Shown here piece after piece: positions 1-7,272 of a stretch of 33,233 nt of DNA (its first letter is position 1; every line of letters starts with the position of its first letter). The position numbers and the translations under genes were made by a program. Source of the stretch: an uncultured Erysipelotrichaceae bacterium (lineage in GTDB: Bacteria > Bacillota_I > Bacilli_A > Erysipelotrichales > Coprobacillaceae); NCBI GenBank assembly GCA_900550005.1, contig URQL01000004.1, positions 1 to 33,233 on the forward strand, read 5' to 3'. The notes under the pieces were generated by a model that searched no databases, was not told the origin of the DNA, and saw nothing but the letters and a program-made list of their open reading frames with translations.

Positions 1-193
1 CTTGAGCATTTCTTTCAAAGATGTTTGTAATCTAACCATTTATTGGAATGTAAAGAAACAACGAGAAGCCTTGAGCATTTCTTTCAAAGATGTTTGTAAT
101 CTAACCATTTATTGGAATGTAAAGAAACAACGAGAAGCCTTGAGCATTTCTTTCAAAGATGTTTGTAATCTAACCATTTATTGGAATGTAAAG
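1..193 (+). repeat. Triplicated spacer-repeat unit of 69 bp
   Basis: The spacers at 56-91 and 125-160 are identical, and the partial spacer at 1-22 equals the last 22 nt of the same spacer. Three consecutive units with the same spacer therefore sit at the leader-proximal edge of what is visible. Because 69 is a multiple of three, the units also form an open but meaningless frame. Confidence 0.95.
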
Positions 194-1647
194 GCTTTAT
201 ACATAATCATTTTATGTATCATCTTTGCGGTTTGTAATCTAACCATTTATTGGAATGTAAAGAAACAATCAATAAAGCGAATTACTAAATCTTCTGTTTT
301 GTTTGTAATCTAACCATTTATTGGAATGTAAAGATACGATTTTTTTATTTAAAGCTGATTAGCGTGTTTTGTTTGTAATCTAACCATTTATTGGAATGTA
401 AAGTTCTTAATTGCTGCTTTAATGAATGTTGATGTCTTCCCCGTTTGTAATCTAACCATTTATTGGAATGTAAAGTGATGTTCGCTAACATCAACTAAAA
501 ATTTACTCATAGTTTGTAATCTAACCATTTATTGGAATGTAAATGTTAAAACAGCACGTGAATTTTCACCACCGACTGGTAGTTTGTAATCTAACCATTT
601 ATTGGAATGTAAATTATGATAATAAAGTACCTTTTAAATTTAATACAAGGTTTGTAATCTAACCATTTATTGGAATGTAAATAACTTTAAAAAATCAAGG
701 TATGCAAACATATATGAGTTTGTAATCTAACCATTTATTGGAATGTAAATTAATTTATATTTAATCATTTCCAACGCACCCTATCAGTTTGTAATCTAAC
801 CATTTATTGGAATGTAAATAAAAATCAATTAATGGGTGTTCATGTTTTAATGTCTGGGTTTGTAATCTAACCATTTATTGGAATGTAAATGTAGCGGAAT
901 TATTAATGTTGATCGCATTTTTTACGGTTTGTAATCTAACCATTTATTGGAATGTAAATGAAATCAACGCAATTGTAACTGCTTCTGTCATTAGGTTTGT
1001 AATCTAACCATTTATTGGAATGTAAATATCGTCTCGCTACTAAAAGAAGCTAAACGTGTATCGTTTGTAATCTAACCATTTATTGGAATGTAAATTTGTT
1101 AGATGTTACGACAACAACAGGAGCTTTACTAAAGTTTGTAATCTAACCATTTATTGGAATGTAAATGTTTTTAGATTTATACGACACAGCTAACAACGAT
1201 AGGGTTTGTAATCTAACCATTTATTGGAATGTAAATTATATAAGTCCTTTTGCATACTCAATTTTAGCACTAGTTTGTAATCTAACCATTTATTGGAATG
1301 TAAATTTAACTAGATAATGGTTATCGGTTGATTAATGGACTAGTTTGTAATCTAACCATTTATTGGAATGTAAATATAGGTACTGAAAAGAATATCCTTA
1401 AACAAGCGGGGTTTGTAATCTAACCATTTATTGGAATGTAAATATTGGTGGTTCATCTGGAGGTAGTAGTGGTGGTTCAGTTTGTAATCTAACCATTTAT
1501 TGGAATGTAAATAAATAATCTGCTAATTGTTGAACTATCCCCATTTTTATTTGTAATCTAACCATTTATTGGAATGTAAACACTGATTTCTTCAACAATT
1601 TGAATCTTGTTAGTGGTTTGTAATCTAACCATTTTTGGAATATAAAC
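1..1647 (+). CRISPR. CRISPR array, leader-distal part (24 repeats, left end cut by the window)
   Basis: A 33-nt repeat beginning GTTTGTAATCTAACC and ending GGAATGTAAA plus one variable base starts at 23, 92, 161, 230, 301, 371, 443, 512, 582, 650, 718, 787, 858, 927, 995, 1063, 1134, 1204, 1273, 1343, 1411, 1480, 1549 and 1616. Spacers are 34-39 nt. Only a short CCA/TGG dyad lies inside the repeat. The last two repeats are degenerate: 1549 begins with A and ends with C; 1616 has lost one base, carries G-to-A and ends with C. The right end is therefore the old end and the leader should lie left of the window. The 3' end GGAATGTAAAT resembles the Clostridioides difficile type I-B repeat as I remember it, so an 8-nt crRNA handle AUGUAAAU/G read from the plus strand is plausible. 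The type is inferred, because no cas gene is present here. Confidence 0.97.
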
Positions 1648-1709
1648 TTTATTATTATAAAAGTCCTTTTTGTAACAATAACCTTCGTTAATTTGTATTA
1701 AAGTAGAGA

Positions 1710-1745
1710 AAAAGATACCCTATCATTTGCGATAGAGTATCTTTT
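1710..1745 (-). terminator. Terminator of the ABC-F gene (possibly bidirectional)
   Basis: AAAAGATAC and GTATCTTTT flank an inner CTATC/GATAG pair with loop ATTTGC. On the minus strand it directly follows the stop codon and is followed by CTTTTTCT. It also separates the array from the genes to the right. The sequence between the last repeat and this hairpin (1648-1709) shows nothing recognisable. Confidence 0.85.
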
Positions 1746-3614
1746 CTAATTACTGCTTAATTGTTCCCATTCATCCATGAGTAAGAGAAGTTTTTCTTCA
1801 TTTGTTTGAATTTCTTCTGTTAACTCATTATATTTTATATAATCATTGACATATTCATCAAGTGATAATTTTTGGTTAAGAGAATCAATTGTTTTTTCTA
1901 AAGAAGAAATTTGTTGTTCAAGTTTACGAATTTGATTTTGCTTTTTACGATCAATACTTAGTTTAGCTTTATTTTGCTTATAAGTTGTATTTGTTTTCTT
2001 AATTTCTTCTTTAGGCTTTGAAATTATTTCTATGTAATGGTCATAGTTACCAGGAAAGTTATTTAATTTGGTTGGTGTCATTTCGATAATTCTTGTAGCG
2101 ACTTTATTGATAAAATAACGGTCATGGCTAATGAATAATACTGTACCTTCATAATTTAATAAAGCATCTTCTAATATTTCTTTAGAAGCAATATCTAAGT
2201 GGTTAGTAGGTTCATCAAGTAATAAGAAGTTCGCATTAGTAAGTAACAGTTTAGCTAACACTAAACGCCCTTTTTCACCACCACTTAACATTTGAACATC
2301 TTTGAATACATCATCATTTTTAAATTGAAAGTGAGCAAGTAAACTTCTTACTTGAGTATTATTCATACTTGGATAATCATCTTGGATTTCACTAAATAAT
2401 GTTTTATACGGGTGTAAAGAGGTATGCTCTTGATCGTAGTAAGCTACTTCCACGTGGCTACCAAAACGTAAAGAACCAGATGTAGGTTTAAGTTGATTTA
2501 AAATAAGTTTAAATAAAGTTGTTTTTCCAATTCCGTTTGGACCAATTAAAGCAATTCTTTCTTGACGTTTAATATCCATGTTTAGATGGGAAAAAAGAGG
2601 GGTAGAACCATACTGATAACTAACATCATTTAATTTTAAAACATCATAACCACTTTGTGTATTGGTTTTAAAGTTAAGTTGAATACTTTCAGGATCACTA
2701 TCAGGTTTTTCAATTTTTACCATTTTATCTAGTTGTTTTTCTTTACTCATTGCTCTTTTGATTGATTTTTCACGGTTAAATGAACGGAGAAGTTGAATAC
2801 TTTCTTCTTGTTGTTTAATAATTCTTTGTTGATTTTGGTAGTGTTTTAATGCAACTTCTTTATCTTTTTTACGTGTATTAACATAGAAAGTATAGTTTCC
2901 ATGATACATTTTACTTTTGCCATTTTCAATTTCTAAGATTGAAGAGCAAGTTTGATCAATGAAATAGCGATCATGGCTAATAATAATAACTGCATGTTTG
3001 TATCCTTTTAGGTAGCTTTCTAACCAAGTAATCGCTAAAGTATCTAAGTGATTGGTAGGTTCATCAAGCAAAAGGAGCGTAGGTTCTTTTAAAAGTAATT
3101 TAGCTAAAGAAACACGTGTTTTTTGACCACCAGATAAAGATTCAATCTTTGTTTGATAGTCTTTCTCTTCAAAACCTAACCCCTTTAAAACCCCTTTAAT
3201 TTTACTTTGGTAACTATAACCACCTAATTCATTAAATTGATGAGTTATGCGATCATACTCTTTCATAATAGTATCTAAAGATTCTGTAGAAGCCATTTGT
3301 TGTTCTAAAATGCGCATACGATTTTCCATTTCGATTAGATCATCAAAAATATGAAGCATTTCATCGTAAATCGTAAGATCTAATTGTAAAGATGTTTCTT
3401 GTGTTAAATAACCAATCGTAGTTTGATTTGTTTTAATTAAATCTCCATTATCAAAACTTTCTTCGTTAGCTATTATTCTCATTAAAGTCGATTTCCCAGC
3501 ACCATTGACACCGACAATCGCAATTTTTTCATTATTTTCTATTTTAAATGTGACATCTTTTAAAATTGGGGTAGTACCAAATGATTTAGAAAGATTACTA
3601 CATTGTAATAACAT
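1746..3614 (-). CDS. ydiF: ABC-F family ATPase, YdiF type (ribosome-associated)
   Basis: The protein has two ABC ATPase domains in one chain and no membrane segment, the ABC-F layout of cytosolic proteins that act at the ribosomal E/P site. Walker A motifs lie at residues 35-43 (GVNGAGKST) and 358-366 (GPNGIGKTT), signatures LSGGQ at 160-164 and LSGGE at 443-447, and both Walker B motifs read LLLDEPTNHLD. A charged linker (about 235-325) joins the domains, and the C-terminus (about 545-620) is a predicted coiled coil, as in Bacillus subtilis YdiF, which it resembles throughout. The frame is open to a GTG at 3623, but that GTG lies inside the ribosome site AGGTGATC, so the ATG at 3614 (622 residues) is chosen. 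An extended -10 (TGTTAGAAT, minus strand, 3634-3639) lies close to the PadR operators. A resistance-type ABC-F is possible but less likely. Confidence 0.93.
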   Translation of the reverse strand: MLLQCSNLSKSFGTTPILKDVTFKIENNEKIAIVGVNGAGKSTLMRIIANEESFDNGDLIKTNQTTIGYLTQETSLQLDLTIYDEMLHIFDDLIEMENRMRILEQQMASTESLDTIMKEYDRITHQFNELGGYSYQSKIKGVLKGLGFEEKDYQTKIESLSGGQKTRVSLAKLLLKEPTLLLLDEPTNHLDTLAITWLESYLKGYKHAVIIISHDRYFIDQTCSSILEIENGKSKMYHGNYTFYVNTRKKDKEVALKHYQNQQRIIKQQEESIQLLRSFNREKSIKRAMSKEKQLDKMVKIEKPDSDPESIQLNFKTNTQSGYDVLKLNDVSYQYGSTPLFSHLNMDIKRQERIALIGPNGIGKTTLFKLILNQLKPTSGSLRFGSHVEVAYYDQEHTSLHPYKTLFSEIQDDYPSMNNTQVRSLLAHFQFKNDDVFKDVQMLSGGEKGRLVLAKLLLTNANFLLLDEPTNHLDIASKEILEDALLNYEGTVLFISHDRYFINKVATRIIEMTPTKLNNFPGNYDHYIEIISKPKEEIKKTNTTYKQNKAKLSIDRKKQNQIRKLEQQISSLEKTIDSLNQKLSLDEYVNDYIKYNELTEEIQTNEEKLLLLMDEWEQLSSN

Positions 3615-3661
3615 TTTGATCACCTCGTCCCTTATTCTAACATGTATTTTTTTTAAAATAT

Positions 3662-3709
3662 ATATTGTGTTTTACACAGTAATGGTATATACTGTGTTTA
3701 GCACAGTAA
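3662..3709 (+). promoter_or_regulatory. padR promoter with two direct-repeat operators
   Basis: Two 21-bp copies lie 27 bp apart: 3662-3682 and 3689-3709. They differ at three positions, and each contains a dyad of the TGTG(N)CACA kind; the second is perfect, ACTGTG-TTTAG-CACAGT. Together they also make the longer palindrome ACACAGTA-N8-TACTGTGT (3674-3697). TTGTGT (3665-3670) and TATACT (3688-3693), 17 bp apart, would be the -35 and -10, so bound repressor would block the promoter. The site begins about 50 bp upstream of the divergent ABC-F start. Confidence 0.8.
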
Positions 3710-3721
3710 GGAGGAGATCGT

Positions 3722-4045
3722 TTGGACACACAATTTAAAAAAGGCGTATTAGATTTATGTGTACTTTCATTAATTAATCAAGATGAAATGTATGGTTATG
3801 GATTAAAAGTAGAAATGAGTAAAATAATGGATGTTAATGAAAATACACTTTATCCTTTACTTAGAAGATTAGAAAAAGATGAGTTACTTACAACTTATCT
3901 AAAAGAAAGTGATGAAGGAAGAAGTCGTAAGTATTACGCGATTACTTTAAAAGGAAAGGATTATTTACAAAAACGAATTCAAGATTGGTATGAATTTACA
4001 GAGGTAGTAAATCACATATTAAAAGGGGGAAACAAAGATGAGTAA
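3722..4045 (+). CDS. PadR family transcriptional regulator
   Basis: A 107-residue winged-helix protein of the short PadR (PadR-s1) type. The N-terminus (KKGVLDLCVLSLI, then MYGYGLKVEM) and the recognition helix/wing (NENTLYPLLRRLEKDELL, then GRSRKYYAIT) are the classic PadR signature. The start is TTG at 3722, with AAGGAGGAG 8-13 bases upstream. It overlaps the next gene by 8 bp, so the two are co-translated. The twin operator in its own promoter indicates autorepression. PadR paired with a DUF1700/DUF4097 protein is a common Bacillota module, often linked to envelope stress; the inducer cannot be seen from sequence. Confidence 0.95.
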   Translation: MDTQFKKGVLDLCVLSLINQDEMYGYGLKVEMSKIMDVNENTLYPLLRRLEKDELLTTYLKESDEGRSRKYYAITLKGKDYLQKRIQDWYEFTEVVNHILKGGNKDE

Positions 4046-5006
4046 AGCACAATTTTTAAAAGAACTTCAAGATAAATTAATGGGCAAAATGAATCATGAG
4101 GAAATGCAATCCATTATTGAATATTATGATGGTTATATTGATGAAGCCATTGATTTTGGTTTAAATGAAGAAGAAGCCATTGAAAACATAGGCAATCTTG
4201 ATCAACTTATTGATGATTTATTGATAGGATTAAAAGAAGAACAAATTGACACAGCATCAAGAGAATTAATTGTGACGAATTCAGCTAAAAAAAATCTCTT
4301 GGATGTTCAAGTGAAAAATACAAAACTTATAATTGATTATCAACCTATTGAAAAAATTGCAATTAAAGTTCCTAGACAAATTAAAGATGAATATTTAGTT
4401 AAACAAGATGATCAAAGTATCCTAGTTAGACAATCGGAAAAATTAAAACCTTTTGTTAAAGAAAGAATACTTTATATTACCATTCCTTTAAATTTAAATG
4501 TTGAAAGTTACTTTAAAACAAGCAATGCATCAATTAATGTGGAAGGAAATCATCATTTCCAACAAGCTTTTAACTTATTTGAAACTAAAAATGGAAAAGT
4601 GAGCGTAAAAGATATGGAGCTGAATGAAACAAAAATAACGACAACCAATTCAAATATTGAATTAGAAAATGTAGAGGGCCAACAATTGCAGGTAGAATCT
4701 ACAAACGGAAAAATCAAGATTAAAGGTGGAAATAGTCATAAAATAATGGTTCAAACAAGTAATGCTAAAATTGAATTAGCAGATCATTTATTCCAACAAG
4801 CTCGTCTTACAACAACAAATTCAAAAATTAAAGTTAAACTTTTACCAACACCAAACCAATTAGAAATAAGTTACCATACAAGCAATGCAAAAGTTAAAAT
4901 CAAAGGAGAAAAATTAGATTCTGTGGGAACTTATGCGATCGAAGGAATTCCACCAATTCATGATTTAGAAATCTATACAACAAATGGTAAAATTGAAGTG
5001 GAGTAA
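4038..5006 (+). CDS. DUF1700 + DUF4097 protein, PadR partner
   Basis: A 322-residue protein. Residues 1-65 form the helical DUF1700/HAAS-like domain (FLKELQDKL..., then IIEYYDGYIDEAIDFG and EEEAIENIG). Residues about 85-322 are a DUF4097-type beta-helix made of short repeats of the TSNAKI / TTNGKI kind (for example around 155, 205, 215, 235, 255, 280 and 315). There is no signal peptide or membrane helix, although many relatives are membrane-anchored, so this version looks cytosolic or peripheral. The ATG lies inside the 3' end of padR, behind AAAAGGGGGAAAC. The function is not established; the family is treated as part of envelope-stress modules. It is followed directly by a terminator, so the operon has two genes. 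Confidence 0.85.
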   Translation: MSKAQFLKELQDKLMGKMNHEEMQSIIEYYDGYIDEAIDFGLNEEEAIENIGNLDQLIDDLLIGLKEEQIDTASRELIVTNSAKKNLLDVQVKNTKLIIDYQPIEKIAIKVPRQIKDEYLVKQDDQSILVRQSEKLKPFVKERILYITIPLNLNVESYFKTSNASINVEGNHHFQQAFNLFETKNGKVSVKDMELNETKITTTNSNIELENVEGQQLQVESTNGKIKIKGGNSHKIMVQTSNAKIELADHLFQQARLTTTNSKIKVKLLPTPNQLEISYHTSNAKVKIKGEKLDSVGTYAIEGIPPIHDLEIYTTNGKIEVE

Positions 5007-5008
5007 TG

Positions 5009-5033
5009 AGAGAACATTCAAGTTCTCTTTTTT
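5009..5033 (+). terminator. Terminator of the padR operon
   Basis: AGAGAAC (5009-5015), loop ATTCAA, GTTCTCT (5022-5028), then a T run to 5033. It starts three bases after the stop codon. Confidence 0.92.
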
Positions 5034-5036
5034 AAA

Positions 5037-5060
5037 GATTGTATTTAAAATAATACAATC
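5037..5060. repeat. Perfect 9-bp inverted repeat with TTGTAT/ATACAA half-sites
   Basis: GATTGTATT and AATACAATC are separated by six bases. There is no T run, so it is a poor terminator. The arms contain the same TTGTAT / ATACAA half-sites as the gntR promoter operator 220 bp downstream, so it may be a second, distal operator. Confidence 0.5.
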
Positions 5061-5154
5061 AAAAATTCTTTTATTAATAAATATAAAGTAGAATATTTAA
5101 TCTTTTGATAAATAATTAAATTTATAACAAAATTCTTACTAAAAAAAGAATAAA

Positions 5155-5182
5155 TTGACTTAAAAATATTTTTCTTTATGAT
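5155..5182 (+). promoter_or_regulatory. Candidate promoter in the AT-rich gap
   Basis: TTGACT (5155-5160) and TATGAT (5177-5182) are spaced by 16 bp. The stretch 5061-5260 holds no gene and is extremely AT-rich; this is the only promoter-like element I see in it. It could add a longer transcript to the gntR leader, but the base composition makes chance matches likely. Confidence 0.35.
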
Positions 5183-5260
5183 TTTAGTATAGAGTATTTG
5201 TTTTAAATAGAAATATTATTAAATTTATCTAATAAAATCGTAAATTATTTTAAATAATTA

Positions 5261-5303
5261 TTGCAATTTAATTTAATGTTGTATATAATTGTATACAATA
5301 CAA
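5261..5303 (+). promoter_or_regulatory. gntR promoter with overlapping palindromic operator
   Basis: TTGCAA (5261-5266), a 17-bp spacer and TATAAT (5284-5289) form a good promoter. The perfect 12-bp palindrome ATTGTATACAAT (5288-5299) overlaps the -10 and the expected start site. An outer TTGTAT (5279-5284) / ATACAA (5298-5303) pair adds a second dyad. TTGTATACAA-like palindromes are typical operators of GntR/FadR-type regulators, so the gene downstream is probably autorepressed. Confidence 0.78.
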
Positions 5304-5504
5304 GGGGACTTGTAGAACAAGGAGGTCTGGTATATTTTGTCTGCTTATTATATTATAATAATAAACCATAATAGGCGTTAGATAAAATCATAAATGGAAT
5401 TAAGGGGAAAAGAGATTGTCTACATGATACCATTAGTTGGGGAGCTAAAGGTATAATTTATATTTTTGATAATAGATTAAATTAGAAGTAGGGAGGATTT
5501 AACA
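5304..5504 (+). other. Long 5' leader of the GntR gene, with hairpins
   Basis: About 200 nt separate the promoter from the ATG at 5505. The leader contains a CTTGT/ACAAG hairpin (5309-5320), a strong AAGGAGG (5319-5325) not used by gntR, and a longer stem at 5427-5454: ATACC-A-TTAG, loop TTGGGGAG, CTAA-A-GGTAT. A T-rich stretch with five consecutive Ts (5457-5466) follows that stem. I recognise no known riboswitch class in it. The gntR ribosome site GGGAGGA lies at the end of the leader. Confidence 0.5.
5337..5381 (+). CDS. Possible leader peptide (14 codons)
   Basis: TTG at 5337 lies 11 bases after GGAGG (5321-5325) and opens a 14-codon frame reading MSAYYIIIINHNRR, ending in TAG. It has two Tyr codons and then four Ile codons in a row, three of them ATA. 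The strong ribosome site in front of a very short frame inside a leader suggests a leader peptide, but the start is TTG and the A/T-rich sequence makes this speculative. Confidence 0.25.
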   Translation: MSAYYIIIINHNRR

Positions 5505-6188
5505 ATGGATAGTTTAAAGAAAATCCAAACAGATGTACAAAGAGGGTCATTAGGTAATAGAGCATTTATTATTTTAAGAGATAAAATATTAAATGAAGAG
5601 TATGTTAAAGGTCAAAAGCTAAATGAAGTTACACTTGCTAAAGAGTTATCTATTTCACGTACACCAATTAGAGAGGCTCTTAAACAATTAGAACTAGAAG
5701 GACTTGTTGAATCTATACCTAATAAAGGGGTATTTGTAATTGGATTTAGCCCACGAGATATTGATGATATGTTTGAAATACGTGTTGCATTGGAAAGTTT
5801 AGCTATTGAATTAGCTATTGATCGTATGACGGAAGAAAATTTAGCACGTATCAAAAAGATTTTTGAATTAATGGAATTCTATACAAGTAAAGATGATCAA
5901 CATGAAATTTCATTATTAAATATTCAATATCATGATGCGATTTATCAATCTACATGCTCACAATATTTTGCACAATTATTAAAAGATATCAATTATTATG
6001 TATCTGTGACAAGTCGTCACTCTATTTCACAACCAGAACGTTTAGATACTGCTTTACAAGAACATAAAGCAATTTATGATGCAATCGTTGCTAAAGATAA
6101 AGAAAAAGCAAAAGAAATGATTCAAAAACATATTCGTTCAACACAAATGTTAGTACGTCATTTCTTTGGTGAAAAAGGGCAAAATTAA
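5505..6188 (+). CDS. GntR family regulator, FadR/FCD subfamily
   Basis: A 227-residue protein. The winged helix is at about residues 15-80 (LRDKILNEEYVKGQKLNE, SISRTPIREALKQLELEG, PNKGVFV), and an all-helical FCD ligand-binding domain covers 85-215. Histidines at 143, 187 and 209 match the metal-binding triad of FCD domains; the usual Asp four residues before the first His is Asn139 here. FCD regulators usually sense small organic or sugar acids; the ligand here cannot be told, and the neighbouring genes do not form an obvious catabolic operon. It is probably autorepressed through the palindrome over its promoter. The ATG at 5505 has GGGAGGA 7-8 bases upstream. Confidence 0.93.
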   Translation: MDSLKKIQTDVQRGSLGNRAFIILRDKILNEEYVKGQKLNEVTLAKELSISRTPIREALKQLELEGLVESIPNKGVFVIGFSPRDIDDMFEIRVALESLAIELAIDRMTEENLARIKKIFELMEFYTSKDDQHEISLLNIQYHDAIYQSTCSQYFAQLLKDINYYVSVTSRHSISQPERLDTALQEHKAIYDAIVAKDKEKAKEMIQKHIRSTQMLVRHFFGEKGQN

Positions 6189-6199
6189 TGCTCTTTTTT
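6172..6199 (+). terminator. Terminator overlapping the end of the GntR gene
   Basis: AAAAAGGGC (6172-6180) pairs with GCTCTTTTT (6190-6198) with one G-T wobble; the loop is AAAATTAAT. The T-rich descending arm serves as the T run. It includes the last codons of the regulator and ends just before the next start. Confidence 0.65.
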
Positions 6200-6201
6200 C
6201 T

Positions 6202-7272
6202 ATGAATAAACAATTTAAACAAATAACTTTAACAGATAGAACGATTGTAATCAGTGATATCCATGGGCATTTAACTTTATTTAAAAAATTATTAAATAAA
6301 GTTCATTATAATAAAGAGAAAGACACTTTAATTATCCTTGGTGATTTTATAGAAAAAGGACCAGAAATACTTTCTTTAATTGATTATTTAATGGAATTAT
6401 CTCAAAATAAAAATGTTCATATTCTAAATGGAAATTGTGAATGGGCTATTTTAACTTGGTTAGAAGAATATCCTTATTGCAAAGAATATATGTCAAGAGT
6501 TCGTTATAGTATTTATCATGAAATAATGAATAAATTAGGATTAAATTATTTAGACTATACAAAAGAAAACTTGCAAGTCCTTTTAAAACAAAATTTAAAA
6601 AAACAAATAGCATTTATTGAGTCTTTACCAATTTTAATCGATAGTCAGGATTATGTTTTTGTTCATGCAGGAATTGAGGATCGTATAGATTATCACGAAA
6701 GTTCTCTTTCTTCCCTTTTAGAACAACAACTTTTTTTAACACATCATCACTCATTAGATCGTTATGTTGTTGTTGGTCATTTACCCGTTTCTAATTATCA
6801 TACACATCATATTGATAACCATATTATAATTGATCAAAATAAAAAAATAATAAGTATTGATGGCGGAATGGGAGTAAAAGAATTAGGTCAATTGAATGCT
6901 TTAATTATTGAAAAAAATGAATTTAAAATAGATTATGTACTCCCTTTTTCGCTTATAGAAGTAAAGAAAAGCTATTATCCTGGCTTATCTCATCATCACA
7001 AAGTAGCATGGCCTGATTATGAAGTGCAAGTATTAAAAAAACAAGAAGAATTTTCTTTGTGCAAAAAAATTAAAAATAATGAACGTATAATGATTAAAAA
7101 TGAGTATTTATATACTAAAGATAATAAAACATATTGTTATGATGATTATGAATCTTACCAGATTACAGTAGAAAAAGGAGATAAGGTTTATTATATTAAG
7201 CAATGTGGTGAATATGTGTACATTATTAAAAACAAGGAGATTGGTTGGATCAAAAAAGAGTGTATAGATTGA
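6202..7272 (+). CDS. PPP-like calcineurin-type metallophosphoesterase
   Basis: About 356 residues from the ATG at 6202; the frame is open upstream to a TTG at 6166, but that region lies inside the GntR terminator. Phosphoesterase motifs are in order: SDIHGH (residues 18-23), GDFIEKGP (47-54), GNCE (77-80), VHAG (about 154) and VGHLPV (about 190). This is the metal-dependent protein-phosphatase / ApaH-like fold, expected to hydrolyse phosphoesters in the cytosol. Two motifs are unusual: GNCE replaces GNHE, losing the His thought to be the general acid, and GDFIEKG replaces GDYVDRG. The last 100 residues form an extra beta-rich, possibly SH3-like part. The ribosome site is weak. Phosphatase activity is likely but unproven. 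Confidence 0.82.
   Translation: MNKQFKQITLTDRTIVISDIHGHLTLFKKLLNKVHYNKEKDTLIILGDFIEKGPEILSLIDYLMELSQNKNVHILNGNCEWAILTWLEEYPYCKEYMSRVRYSIYHEIMNKLGLNYLDYTKENLQVLLKQNLKKQIAFIESLPILIDSQDYVFVHAGIEDRIDYHESSLSSLLEQQLFLTHHHSLDRYVVVGHLPVSNYHTHHIDNHIIIDQNKKIISIDGGMGVKELGQLNALIIEKNEFKIDYVLPFSLIEVKKSYYPGLSHHHKVAWPDYEVQVLKKQEEFSLCKKIKNNERIMIKNEYLYTKDNKTYCYDDYESYQITVEKGDKVYYIKQCGEYVYIIKNKEIGWIKKECID

Noticed and set aside
2..313. Open frame of 103 codons at the left edge
   Set aside because: It runs through CRISPR repeats and spacers; the frame stays open only because the triplicated unit is 69 bp, a multiple of three.
3505..3738. Plus-strand frame opposite the start of the ABC-F gene
   Set aside because: Antisense to a well-supported gene and across its promoter; no protein-like motif.
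5304..5504. T-box leader
   Set aside because: No AGGGTGG-type T-box sequence and the gene downstream is a regulator, not a synthetase or transporter.
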